DNA of 50,188 nt from Patescibacteria group bacterium (GTDB lineage Bacteria > Patescibacteriota > Gracilibacteria > UBA1369): NCBI GenBank assembly GCA_963169655.1, contig CAUJCM010000006.1:1-50188 (forward strand), read 5' to 3'. The notes beneath the pieces are model-generated. The model was not told the origin of the DNA. It searched no databases and saw only the letters and a program-made list of their open reading frames with translations. Position numbers and translations under genes: made by a program. The number at the start of each line of letters is the position of its first letter. The first letter of the stretch is position 1. Shown here piece by piece: positions 16,500-25,252 of the stretch.

Positions 16500-17057
16500 A
16501 TGAAAAAACAAAATATAGTAATTGGAATTTTAATCCTAGCAATAATCTTAATGGGGTATCTTTGCTATCTTAAAGGAAATAAAGTGATAGATAACAATTC
16601 ACAAAATATTACTACCCAAACAGAAAATAAGGTGGTAAAAAATCAAAATGAAATGTATGCACAAGATAAAGAAGCTTTCCCAAAGACTTTAGAAGGGTAT
16701 AAAAGATATGTGATTGATTTAGATGCTTTAAGCAATGAAGATAAAGTAGAAGTAGAATTAATAGCTGGTTTAAACAAAGAAGTAGATTGTAATATACATA
16801 TGTTAATGGGTGATTTTGAAACAAGAACAGTAGAAGGTTATGGATTTGATTATTATGTCTTTAATTCAAATGGAGATACTGCAAGTACTTTAATGGGATG
16901 TCCTGATGATTCAAAAACTACTCAATTTGTCTCTAAATCAATGAAAATTAGATATAATAGTAAATTACCAGTTGTAGTATTTGCACCAGAAAACTTTGAA
17001 GTTAAATACAATATTTGGTCAGCAGGTGCTAAAGACCTTTCTGCAAATCAAGATTAG
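16500..17057 (+). CDS. eco: Ecotin-family serine protease inhibitor
   Basis: Ecotin is a dimeric inhibitor of trypsin-fold proteases. Residues 66-178 follow E. coli ecotin almost segment by segment: YKRYVIDL, VELIAGLNKEVDCNIHMLMG, VEGYGFDYYVF, STLMGCPD, then RYNSKLPVVVFAPENFEVKYNIWSA. The two Cys of the structural disulfide (97 and 134) are present. The reactive-site P1 position, Met84 in E. coli, is Leu131 here. The N-terminus (about 8-24, VIGILILAIILMGYLCYL) is an uncleaved membrane anchor or signal peptide, followed by a 40-residue polar linker, so the inhibitor should face outward. It is a single gene with its own terminator (17083-17119). It probably blocks proteases of hosts, neighbours or predators (inference). 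Confidence 0.9.
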   Translation: MKKQNIVIGILILAIILMGYLCYLKGNKVIDNNSQNITTQTENKVVKNQNEMYAQDKEAFPKTLEGYKRYVIDLDALSNEDKVEVELIAGLNKEVDCNIHMLMGDFETRTVEGYGFDYYVFNSNGDTASTLMGCPDDSKTTQFVSKSMKIRYNSKLPVVVFAPENFEVKYNIWSAGAKDLSANQD

Positions 17058-17082
17058 TATTTAAAAACAACTCATAAATATT

Positions 17083-17119
17083 AAAAGGATATGCCTTTTA
17101 ACAAAGCTTATCCTTTTTT
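17083..17119 (+). terminator. Terminator after ecotin
   Basis: AAAAGGATA (17083-17091) pairs with TATCCTTTT (17109-17117) and the T-run continues. It ends 60 bases after the ecotin stop. Confidence 0.7.
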
Positions 17120-17248
17120 AAAATATATTAAATCAATAACAAATCATATAACTTGTAGTACCCCAATAACTGTGTATCATCATTACATTATTGTTAGATC
17201 GTCAGAATTTAAAAGCAAAAACTTTATGATATTTTAATTACTATAACA

Positions 17249-18130
17249 ATGAATAAGAAGTTTTTTCATATTTTATTAATAATCATCTCAGTTATATCTT
17301 TATCTTCTTGTACTTACGACAATAACAAAGAACCACTACAAGTAGGTGTATATTCAAATTTATTAGATACAAGTAGTCAAAAAGAGTTAAAAAAAGATTT
17401 AGAAAATGCTGGCATCCCAGCTAAAGACATCGAGTCATTCTTTCAACAAGTAAATTATTTTAATAGCTCTATTAATGAGTATGGATTAGTAAAAGAAGGT
17501 TTTAAAGAAAAGATCAAATTAGAGCCAGATTATGATCCATATGAAATGCAAGATCTTTGGGATGAAAAAAATCCAGAATTTATTGGTTATAATTGTAGAA
17601 TTACATCTTATAATTTAATGAAAGATTTAATAGATATTGGAGATTATGAAAAAGAAAGTTCAGATATTTTAATATTTGATGAAAACTCTATAGAAAATAG
17701 CCCTATTAGTATATTTAATCAAAATGAGATAGATGGCTTTAGAACTTTATACCATCCTATCAAAACAGATAATAATCAAGATCTGGAAGTGCAAGTGGGA
17801 AAAGTTAAAGATTATTGGAAAAGTAAAAATATTTCTTTTAAAAATGAAGGAACATCACTAATTTCAGTATTTTTTCACGAAGAAGATGGTTATTTATTCA
17901 TAGGACATGTTGGAGTATTAATTCCTGATAATAAAGGTAATTTACTTTTTATAGAAAAAGTGGCATTCCAAGAGCCTTATCAGGTTATTCGATTTAAAGA
18001 TAGAAGTGATTTAAATGACTATTTAATGAAAAAATATAATATTTCTTGGGGACAAAATACAATTCCTCCATTTATTATGGAAAATGATAAACTTATGGAA
18101 GGATATAAAGTAGTTTCTAATAATAACTAG
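17249..18130 (+). CDS. Lipoprotein resembling the DUF4300 family
   Basis: A 293-residue lipoprotein: hydrophobic signal (6-17) and lipobox LSSC with Cys21 as lipidation site. The body contains YNCRITSYNLMKDLI, VFFHEEDGYLFIGHVGVLI and LLFIEKVAFQEPYQVIRF, which I recognise as the pattern of DUF4300, a family best known from Firmicutes lipoproteins of unknown function. The His-Glu-rich FFHEEDG and the IGHVGVL segment with Cys116 hint at a papain-like or NlpC-like fold, but this is speculation. Anchored on the outside of the membrane. It follows ecotin on the same strand after its terminator, so it is probably a separate unit. Confidence 0.6.
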   Translation: MNKKFFHILLIIISVISLSSCTYDNNKEPLQVGVYSNLLDTSSQKELKKDLENAGIPAKDIESFFQQVNYFNSSINEYGLVKEGFKEKIKLEPDYDPYEMQDLWDEKNPEFIGYNCRITSYNLMKDLIDIGDYEKESSDILIFDENSIENSPISIFNQNEIDGFRTLYHPIKTDNNQDLEVQVGKVKDYWKSKNISFKNEGTSLISVFFHEEDGYLFIGHVGVLIPDNKGNLLFIEKVAFQEPYQVIRFKDRSDLNDYLMKKYNISWGQNTIPPFIMENDKLMEGYKVVSNNN

Positions 18131-18260
18131 GACATTTTTATAAGGAAATTATAACAAAATTAAATCTACTTCTAGACCTTCATAGAAATAGATTTATAGA
18201 TAATCAACATAAAATTTAAGAACTAAAACAAATCAACTTTTCTGTTTTAACCTTCCTAAA

Positions 18261-18353
18261 TGGCGGAGAGGGAGAGATTCGAACTCTCGCTAGGGGTTAC
18301 CCCCTACTACAGGATTAGCAATCCCGCCCCTTCAGCCTCTTGGGTACCTCTCC
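18261..18353 (-). tRNA. tRNA-Ser (anticodon GCT)
   Basis: A class II tRNA on the minus strand with acceptor GGAGAGG/CCTCTCC, anticodon loop TTGCTAA (GCT, reads AGC/AGU), a long variable arm (AGGGGGTAACCCCT), T-arm GTTCGAATC, discriminator G and an encoded CCA. Confidence 0.97.
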
Positions 18354-18516
18354 ATTTAGATTTTTCTAAGTGCTAGCAACAATAAAATTATTTTTAATTT
18401 TCCAGTTGCGCAGGAATTTTAATATGTAGACCACTAAAAAGCAAAATAAAATCATTTCTTTGCTTGAAATTTTTTATAAAAGAACTATATTGCCTTCCAA
18501 ATTATATTTAAACCTT

Positions 18517-19047
18517 ATGAAATTTATGGAAAAAATTAAGGATCCAAGAGATATTTACACCAAATTAGTACAACCAGCAGAGAAGTACATCCAAACTGAC
18601 AGAATCTCTCATAGTATGAGATTTATTATGCCTGAAAGCTCTCAAAAAAATATTGAGTTAATCAAAAACAGTATTACATTACAATTTAATCCTTTACTTG
18701 AATATATTCATCGTTTTGATGAGGTTACCATTGAGCAAAGAGCTTTAAATAGTGAAAATATAAAAAATATTGAACATCAAAAATATTTAGCACCTATTTT
18801 ATATTTAGTGACTGAAATTAGGAAAGCAACTATTGAAAATATCAGGAGATTTGTGCCAAGTGCTATTGAAAAAGATCCAAAATCAGGGGGGCTTTATTAT
18901 TCATTAGATGACCATCTTAAATCACTAGCCCACTTTATAGGGCAAAAACAAGAGCAAATGCCATCAACTGATATTAATAACTCAGATTTAAATCGCCAAA
19001 TTAATTCTAATCCAGAAACTTTAAGATTTGGTAGTAGACTATATTAA
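18517..19047 (+). CDS. Hypothetical protein, mostly helical, cytoplasmic
   Basis: From the ATG at 18517 the protein has 176 residues; a TTG at 18460 would add 19 residues with no better start signal. It has no signal peptide or membrane segment. The sequence is mixed-charge with likely helices (for example YLAPILYLVTEIRKATIENI) and a polar C-terminal tail ending NPETLRFGSRLY. I do not recognise a family. A good terminator at 19119-19144 closes it, which supports a real transcript. Confidence 0.6.
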   Translation: MKFMEKIKDPRDIYTKLVQPAEKYIQTDRISHSMRFIMPESSQKNIELIKNSITLQFNPLLEYIHRFDEVTIEQRALNSENIKNIEHQKYLAPILYLVTEIRKATIENIRRFVPSAIEKDPKSGGLYYSLDDHLKSLAHFIGQKQEQMPSTDINNSDLNRQINSNPETLRFGSRLY

Positions 19048-19118
19048 ATATTTGCTTAAGAGGTGATTTTGGGTGTATAATTACTTGATATGCTGACGCC
19101 AAATTTTGACACAAAATT

Positions 19119-19144
19119 AAATGGCTTATTTAAGCCATTTTTTT
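19119..19144 (+). terminator. Terminator after hypothetical gene
   Basis: AAATGGCTTA (19119-19128) and TAAGCCATTT (19131-19140) form a tight hairpin followed by TTTT, about 70 bases after the stop at 19047. Confidence 0.8.
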
Positions 19145-19229
19145 AGATAAGTGAATTTTGCTTTTTGAATTTGGATAATTATTAACAGTCTTAAAAATCA
19201 ATGTACTGTTGAAAAGTAAAATTGAATTT

Positions 19230-19607
19230 CTATTTTTCTAATAATTTATCTAATTCAACTAATTCTTCCCCAGTTAGGACTTCTTTAACTTCTTTATTAG
19301 CTTTGTTAAACAGTCTAGTTAATTTTAAAATATCACTATTAGATTCATCAGCTGCAGCACCAGGATTTCTAATTTTTGAAAAATCCATTCTACCTTTAAT
19401 GGCAAGGTTTTTTTGGTCACAAAAATCAAGAATAGTAATATAACTACGAATTAAATCACATAATGCCTTAACTTCATAATAAGTAGTGGTCAGTTTTTCC
19501 CTTTCATAAGATTTCAACTGTTCACTTGCTTTAGATTTTTCCTGAGCTACTCTTTCTAATTTAGGTTTTTCCATAAAATTTTTGATTAACTCATTTAAAG
19601 ACCTCAT
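19230..19607 (-). CDS. Small helical hypothetical protein
   Basis: A 125-residue protein from the ATG at 19607; a GTG at 19643 would add 12 residues. It is almost wholly charged and helical (KLERVAQEKSKASEQLKSYEREKL, then LIRSYITILDFCDQKNLAI), with a likely coiled coil in the first half and no membrane segment. The family is not recognised. It lies 67 bases after copB on the same strand. An inverted repeat ATAAGTC/GACTTAT (about 19627-19651) overlaps the region of the alternative start. Confidence 0.55.
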   Translation of the reverse strand: MRSLNELIKNFMEKPKLERVAQEKSKASEQLKSYEREKLTTTYYEVKALCDLIRSYITILDFCDQKNLAIKGRMDFSKIRNPGAAADESNSDILKLTRLFNKANKEVKEVLTGEELVELDKLLEK

Positions 19608-19674
19608 TCTATGGTTTTTGATGTTATAAGTCAAGAAAGTCACGACTTATAAAATATTTATATCTCTATTTATT

Positions 19675-21642
19675 TTAAATTTTTACTCTCTTCAAAAATA
19701 AAGCGTTTATCACAACAATTACTGTCGATAAACTCATGATCAAAGCTCCAACTTCAGGACTTAAGAAAAATCCGAAGCTAGCAAAAATTCCAGCAGCAGA
19801 TGGAATAGCAATAATATTGTATCCAAGTGCCCAAATAAGATTTTCAATCATTTTCTGATAAACTTTTTTAGAAAGTTTGATTAATTTTACGACATCTAAA
19901 GGATCATTATTCATCAAAACTATATCTCCTGATTCGACTGCAATATCAGTACCTGCTCCAATTGCAACTCCGATATTCGCTTGTATTAAAGCTGGAGCAT
20001 CATTTACTCCATCTCCAACCATTAAAACAATGTTTCCTTGATTTTGAATCTCTCTAATATATTTATATTTATCTTCAGGTAAAATATCAGCAAAATATTG
20101 ATCAATATTTAATTTTTTCGACACTTCCCTAGCCACATTTTGATTATCCCCAGTAAGCATTGCCACGTTAATTCCCATTTTATGAAGCTCTTTTACAGTT
20201 TTAAAAGAGTTTTCTTTGATAGAATCAGCTAAAATTATATAACCCAATAAAGTCGCTTTATTTGCCACAAAAACAATAGTTCCAGAAATATTTTTAGGAA
20301 TTTCAAATCCAAATTTTTTGATAATTTTTTCATTTCCCACAAAATACTCTATACCGTTAATCTTGGCTTTTACTCCTTGTCCCGCAATATTTCTGAAATT
20401 ACTAATTTCAGAAATTTTCACCTTTTTAGATTTCGCATAATCTAAAATGGCATGTCCAATTATATGAGAAGATCCTTTTTCTAATGAAGCTGCAATATTT
20501 AATAACTCTTTCTCTTTAAATTTTTCAAAAGTTACAATTTTATTAACTTTAAATTTTCCTTCAGTCAAAGTTCCCGTTTTATCAAAAATTACTAAATCTA
20601 CTTTTTGAATTTCTTCAATTTTAGATAAATCTTTAATGAATAAACCATTTTTTACTGCAATAGAAGTAGTTATAGTCGTCACAGTTGGAATAGCTAGCCC
20701 CAAAGCATGTGGACAAGAAATTACAAGTACAGTAATTGCTAAAGTTAAACTAAAAACAAAACTTTCTCCAATCCAAAACTTCCAAATAAATAAAGCTAAG
20801 ATAGCTATAAAGACCGTGATAAAAGTAAGTATTCCTGCAGCTTTATCAGCTATTTTTTGAGAATTAGGTTTAGTTTGGCCAGCTTCGATAATTAATTTTT
20901 GAATTTGACCAATTGTTGAATTTTCTCCAGTTCTCAAAATTTTAATATTAATAACTCCGTCTAAATTTATCGATCCTGCAATCACCTGCCCACCTTTTTC
21001 TTTATAAATTGGTTTTGATTCTCCAGAAATTAGTGATTCATCTATATTTGAAAATCCTTTAATGATAATCCCATCAGCAGGAATCTTTTCGCCAGGTTTT
21101 ACTATAACTACATCATCTACCTTCAAATCCATAATTTCTATTTCAATCTCTTTCCCTTTTTCAATTTTATGAGCTTTTTTAGGTAAAAGTTTTGCTATTT
21201 CTTGAAGAGCATTTCCAGCTAAACTACCTGATTTTGCTTCTAAATAATGTCCAAGTAACAATACCCAAATTAATGTTGAAATTTCTAAATAAAATTCAAC
21301 TTTTAAGCTTGGTAAAAAGGTTGAAAAAACTGAAAATAAGTAACCACTACCTACTGCAATAGAAACTAAAGTCATCATTCCATACTTTTTAGCTTTAATT
21401 TCATGTCCAGCATGTTGAAAAAAGATTAAAGCAAAAACAAAAATAATAGTTGCTATTCCAAATTGAATCCATTTATTTAATTCAAAAGAAATATTTAAAA
21501 ACTCAGCAACTTGCGGCTGAACTAAAACAAGTGGAATTAGTAAAATGGTAACTATCCAAAACCTTTTCAAATAATTCCTCGCATCTCCATGCCCCATACC
21601 ATGATTTTGATGATTATTAGCTTTAGAGTGATGATGAGTCAT
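19675..21642 (-). CDS. copB: CopB-type P1B heavy-metal ATPase
   Basis: A 655-residue P-type ATPase that pumps metal out of the cytoplasm, most likely copper. A His-rich N-terminus (MTHHHSKANNHQNHGMGHGD) replaces the usual CxxC domain. The transmembrane metal site is CPH (310-312, ISCPHALGLAIP), the mark of the CopB/P1B-3 group. Phosphorylation site DKTGTLTEG (Asp354), actuator ISGESKPIYKEKG and hinge MVGDGVNDAPAL are present. The nucleotide-domain motif normally SxHP reads SSHIIGHAI, keeping the His but losing the Pro. About eight membrane helices by hydrophobicity. No metal-sensing repressor gene is adjacent. Confidence 0.9.
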   Translation of the reverse strand: MTHHHSKANNHQNHGMGHGDARNYLKRFWIVTILLIPLVLVQPQVAEFLNISFELNKWIQFGIATIIFVFALIFFQHAGHEIKAKKYGMMTLVSIAVGSGYLFSVFSTFLPSLKVEFYLEISTLIWVLLLGHYLEAKSGSLAGNALQEIAKLLPKKAHKIEKGKEIEIEIMDLKVDDVVIVKPGEKIPADGIIIKGFSNIDESLISGESKPIYKEKGGQVIAGSINLDGVINIKILRTGENSTIGQIQKLIIEAGQTKPNSQKIADKAAGILTFITVFIAILALFIWKFWIGESFVFSLTLAITVLVISCPHALGLAIPTVTTITTSIAVKNGLFIKDLSKIEEIQKVDLVIFDKTGTLTEGKFKVNKIVTFEKFKEKELLNIAASLEKGSSHIIGHAILDYAKSKKVKISEISNFRNIAGQGVKAKINGIEYFVGNEKIIKKFGFEIPKNISGTIVFVANKATLLGYIILADSIKENSFKTVKELHKMGINVAMLTGDNQNVAREVSKKLNIDQYFADILPEDKYKYIREIQNQGNIVLMVGDGVNDAPALIQANIGVAIGAGTDIAVESGDIVLMNNDPLDVVKLIKLSKKVYQKMIENLIWALGYNIIAIPSAAGIFASFGFFLSPEVGALIMSLSTVIVVINALFLKRVKI

Positions 21643-21736
21643 GAAAATTACTTAATGATAAATCTATTTTATTGTAATTTAATAAAATTATTAATACAAA
21701 AAACATAAATTTATTATTTATAGAGTCTAATCAAAA

Positions 21737-22388
21737 TTACTTTTTAAAAACAACAGATACCATTTGTTGAGCTATTTCCAGTTTGTCATTTAAGGTAATT
21801 TCTTCTTTATAAAATTTCTTGAGTAAATTATAGAACTCAGGACTAATTTCTTGTATTTTAGAAAGTCTTTCTTTAGGTGCAGGAATCCATATCTGTCTAA
21901 TATTAAAAAATACTTCTGTTAAAGCAGAAATTTTATTTGTAAGAATAAAATTCGCTGTTACAGGATCATCAGTTATTATTCTCTCAACATATTTTAGATA
22001 ATCTTCTGCATCAAATCGAAGTTGTCCAAGTTGGTATTCATCAATAGCTTTTTTACCAAGGTCTAGCACTGTTTTATTTTGGTTTTTAAGTTTTCAGTAG
22101 TGCCATTTTTGTCGTATAGAATTTTTACTACTTCCCAAAGTCCTGCTGCACCATCTTTATGACTTTCCCAATAATCAAATGCATCTTTTTCAGTTATATA
22201 AATAGTTTCAAATACCTGGTCATTTCTATATTCGATAGTTCTACGATATCCTTCAGTAAGAATAACAACTAAATCAACATCACTATCTGGACGATATTAC
22301 CTCGAGCTCAAGAACCAAATAAAATTATTCCTAATACATCTGGTCGCTTTTTTAATTCTTCTATAAATTTTTCTATTCCTTCATTCAT
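21737..22388 (-). pseudogene. Broken nucleotidyltransferase (MNT/Pol-beta type)
   Basis: From an ATG at 22388 the frame reads a nucleotidyltransferase N-terminus up to GIILFGS, where a TGA (22308-22310) replaces the variable residue of the GSxARG motif. Right after ARGN one base is missing near 22296-22300; restoring the frame gives RPDSDVDLVVILTEGYRR with the metal-binding Asp residues. The frame shifts again around 22070-22085, after which a 110-residue C-terminal part (KKAIDEYQLGQLRFDAEDYL onward) continues to 21737. With these three lesions repaired it would be one gene of about 215 residues. Its start overlaps the stop of the ChaN-like gene (ATGA). Probably a recent pseudogene; the 3' piece alone could still be translated from GTG at 22069. 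Confidence 0.75.
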
Positions 22389-23194
22389 AAAATATTTTTT
22401 TTACTTGGAGTCAAAGCAATATGAGCTTCAGGTAATTTAAATGTAAATAATCCATCTATTTCTTGATAAAATTGTGCTTTCAAAATCTCCAAATCATCAT
22501 CATTTTCATTAATAAATTCTTTAACCTCTCCACAATTAAAAAAGTGACCTTTTAAATATTTGATTCTGACAATTGGAATATTTGAGATCACTTGTTTAAT
22601 CAATTTAGCCATTGGAATCATGATCTTTTGCTCCCCATCACTTTCATATTCAAAATTTTCAGTTAAAGAGTGTAAATTTCCTACAACCACCATAGTTTTA
22701 CCTTCGTTCTTATTAGTAAGAACATTTTCTGCCATTTTTTGATCTCGATCTTTTACAGCAGAGAATTTAGCTTGATCAATACATAAAACTGAATCTAAAA
22801 TACCCTCCTTTTTTAATTGTTTTAATAATGCAAAATGCCCAGGAGTAATCCTACCATCTGGACTATCTTTAATTAAATCAAAATCAATTTCATTTGTTCT
22901 TAGATAATTATCAGTAAATTCTTGTAATGATTCACTCCATTCTAAAGCCAAGTTTTGAAAACCAAACTTTTTATATAATGTATAAATAATATCTGCATTT
23001 TCTTTAACACCATGAACTTCACCCAAAATTAATAATTTAGTTTCATCAATTAATTTTGTTAAATTATTAACACCATCAATTTCAAAATCAGTATCAATTT
23101 CAACTACAGAAGCTTTTTTACAAGCATCTAAAAAGAACTTTCTATTTTCTTCATATTCTTTCATATTTTCAGACATAGTATTAAAACTTCCCAT
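22385..23194 (-). CDS. TIKI/ChaN/EreA-superfamily protein
   Basis: A 269-residue cytoplasmic protein with the superfamily marks: LLILGEVHGVKENADIIY (GxxH, about residue 45), LALEWSESLQEF, the TPGHFALLKQLKKEG region, then RDQKMAENVL and VVVGNLHS (second GxxH). The superfamily covers haem-binding ChaN, erythromycin-esterase-like hydrolases, PrgY/TraB and TIKI proteases, so the exact activity is open. I chose the ATG at 23194, with AAGG 6 bases upstream; a TTG at 23200 also exists. It lies 28 bases after tRNA-Ser(TGA) on the same strand and overlaps the broken nucleotidyltransferase by 4 bases, so the three may share one transcript. Confidence 0.65.
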   Translation of the reverse strand: MGSFNTMSENMKEYEENRKFFLDACKKASVVEIDTDFEIDGVNNLTKLIDETKLLILGEVHGVKENADIIYTLYKKFGFQNLALEWSESLQEFTDNYLRTNEIDFDLIKDSPDGRITPGHFALLKQLKKEGILDSVLCIDQAKFSAVKDRDQKMAENVLTNKNEGKTMVVVGNLHSLTENFEYESDGEQKIMIPMAKLIKQVISNIPIVRIKYLKGHFFNCGEVKEFINENDDDLEILKAQFYQEIDGLFTFKLPEAHIALTPSKKNIL

Positions 23195-23222
23195 AATCAA
23201 CCTTTTAATCTTTTTCTTTAAC

Positions 23223-23312
23223 TGGCGGAGAGAGAGGGATTCGAACCCCCGAGGAGCTTGCGCCCCTAACGGTTTTCAAGACCGCCGCTTTCGACCACTC
23301 AGCCATCTCTCC
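23223..23312 (-). tRNA. tRNA-Ser (anticodon TGA)
   Basis: Class II tRNA on the minus strand: acceptor GGAGAGA/TCTCTCC, anticodon loop CTTGAAA (TGA), variable arm GGGGCGCAAGCTCC, T-arm GTTCGAATC, discriminator G, encoded CCA. Confidence 0.97.
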
Positions 23313-23443
23313 GTATTTCGATTGGTCAAAGTGCAGGCATATTAACCAAGTTTTAATTTAACTTCAAGAAAAATTTAATTTTTTCTTATCTTTATTTTAA
23401 TTTTAATCATTATTATCGAGACAAATCCTTAATTTTTACAAAA

Positions 23444-23851
23444 ATGGCTAAATTAATTTTTCCCAATAATTCAAAATTACAAACAAAAAATACACAAGAA
23501 TCTCAACAATTTTCTACTAATCCTTCTACTCATAAATATATTGACTCTCAACAATTAACTTTTGGCGATTTAACACTTAATTCTAACTTTTTAACTATAC
23601 AAAATAAAAAAGGTAAAACTTCAAGTCTAAGACGCAAAGAATATCAATTATTAAGATTTCTAGTTAATAATCTGCATTCAGTTATTGATAAATTTATTTT
23701 ACTAGATTTAATCTGGGAATATTCAAGTTTTGCTGGATCAAACACTTTAGAAGTACATTTAAGTAGTTTAAGAAAGAAAATAAAATCACTTTCTAAACTT
23801 ATAAGAATTGAGTCAATTAGAGGTGCGGGCTATCGATTAACTTTTAACTAA
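23444..23851 (+). CDS. Winged-helix regulator of OmpR/PhoB type without receiver domain
   Basis: A 135-residue protein. Residues 1-40 are polar and probably disordered. Residues about 42-135 are an OmpR/PhoB C-terminal DNA-binding domain: LTFGDLTLNSNFLTIQ (N-terminal beta platform), LRRKEYQLLRFLVNN (normally LTxxEFxLLxxL), LDLIWEYSSFAGSNTLEVHLSSLRKKI (recognition helix) and the end IRIESIRGAGYRLTFN. The phospho-acceptor receiver domain is missing, so control by a histidine kinase in the usual way is excluded. No kinase gene is nearby. It likely acts as a constitutive or partner-controlled transcription factor; targets unknown. Confidence 0.85.
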   Translation: MAKLIFPNNSKLQTKNTQESQQFSTNPSTHKYIDSQQLTFGDLTLNSNFLTIQNKKGKTSSLRRKEYQLLRFLVNNLHSVIDKFILLDLIWEYSSFAGSNTLEVHLSSLRKKIKSLSKLIRIESIRGAGYRLTFN

Positions 23852-23972
23852 CATAATAAATAACCCCTTAAATTTTTTGGCTAACTTTCAGCACTTAACT
23901 ACAAACCCAATAAAAATACAACAGTCTTATATTTGTCTAACCCTAACCTTAAAATCATTAATAAAATTTCTT

Positions 23973-25211
23973 TTATTTAGCTAAGTTCATCAAATACTTT
24001 TTGGCTTCATCAAGCTGTCTATCAAATTTATTATCAAAATCTTCTTCTTTAGGTTCAACAACCAAATCAGGCTCAATTCCGATTTCATCAATATTAGTAT
24101 CTTTTGGGGAATACCACTTAGCAATTGTAAATCTCAAACTTGAACCATCTGGCAATGGATCTACTTCTTGAACAGTTCCTTTACCATAACTAGTTGTCCC
24201 CATAACCATAGCTCTTCCATAATCTTTTAAAGCTAAGGTCACAATTTCTGATGCAGAAGCTGTTCCTTTATTAATTAAAACTACTAAAGGTAAATCAGGA
24301 AATTGTGGTTTTCCAGTAGTTTTTAATAATTCATCTTCTTTTGAATCTCTATATTTTACATAAACTGCATCTTGTTGACCTCTCAAAAATCCAGATAAAA
24401 TATCTACAGAACCTTCTAAATATCCACCTCCATTATTTCTTAAATCTAAAATAATACCTTTTGGATTTTTTAATTTAATTTCATCTAAAATTTTATTAAA
24501 TTCATATTTAGTATCATCACTAAATTCATTAATTGATATATGCCAAATACCTTTTTCAACTTCTTCACTAGTTACGCTATCTACAATAATTTTTGCTCTT
24601 TTAATTGTCACGTCAAAAGGATCGTCTTTATCCTTTCTTAATACACTTAAAGTTACAGAAGTATCTTTTGGACCTCGAATATTTTTAATAGCTTCATATA
24701 AAGTCATCTCTTCCACATCCTTACCATCAATCTGCAAGATATAGTCATCAGGTTGTAAATTTGCCTTTTCAGCAGGTGAACCTTTTACAGTTGAAACAAC
24801 CAACAATAAACCATTTCTAACAGTTAATTCAGCTCCAATTCCTTCCAATTCTGAATTTAATGCTTGGGTAAATTCAACAGTATCATCTGGGTCCATAAAT
24901 TGAGTATAAGGATCATCTAATGAATCGACTAAACCTTTGACCACACCATAAGACATTTTGTCATTTTTTATCTTGTCAATATTAATATATTTTTCTTCTA
25001 ATAAGCCTTTTACTAAATACATTGTCCTCAAGTCTAAGTCTTTTTTATCAAGACTATTTTGACTTAAAATATCTCCAATAACACTACTTGTAATATTTTT
25101 ATTTGATAAATCTAAACTATGAGTTGGCATAGAGTTTCCAACCATTAAACCTGAGGCAAAAACTATTCCAAATATTGCTATATAACTTGCTAATCTTGTA
25201 CTTTTCTTCAT
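23973..25211 (-). CDS. ctpA: Carboxyl-terminal processing protease (S41, CtpA-like)
   Basis: A secreted or membrane-anchored serine protease of 412 residues that trims or degrades envelope proteins. There is an N-terminal membrane segment (7-24), a PDZ domain (about 95-185, ERNGLLLVVSTVKGSPAEKA-like region and LQPDDYILQIDG) and the S41 catalytic domain with GTASASEIV. Ser319 is the nucleophile, and Lys344 (SYGKGTVQ) 25 residues later completes the Ser/Lys dyad. DLRNNGGGYLEG is the other family mark. Length and layout are standard. It lies 41 bases after the YmdB-like gene on the same strand and probably shares its transcript. Confidence 0.93.
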   Translation of the reverse strand: MKKSTRLASYIAIFGIVFASGLMVGNSMPTHSLDLSNKNITSSVIGDILSQNSLDKKDLDLRTMYLVKGLLEEKYINIDKIKNDKMSYGVVKGLVDSLDDPYTQFMDPDDTVEFTQALNSELEGIGAELTVRNGLLLVVSTVKGSPAEKANLQPDDYILQIDGKDVEEMTLYEAIKNIRGPKDTSVTLSVLRKDKDDPFDVTIKRAKIIVDSVTSEEVEKGIWHISINEFSDDTKYEFNKILDEIKLKNPKGIILDLRNNGGGYLEGSVDILSGFLRGQQDAVYVKYRDSKEDELLKTTGKPQFPDLPLVVLINKGTASASEIVTLALKDYGRAMVMGTTSYGKGTVQEVDPLPDGSSLRFTIAKWYSPKDTNIDEIGIEPDLVVEPKEEDFDNKFDRQLDEAKKYLMNLAK

Positions 25212-25252
25212 AAAATTTTTATTTTCTAAATAATTTTGGGCGATTATTTCGA

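Noticed and set aside
22308-22310. TGA read as Trp or Gly (recoded genetic code)
   Set aside because: TGA ends several normal genes here, for example at 7658, 22385 and 50103, and the same broken gene has two frameshifts, so decay or error explains it better.
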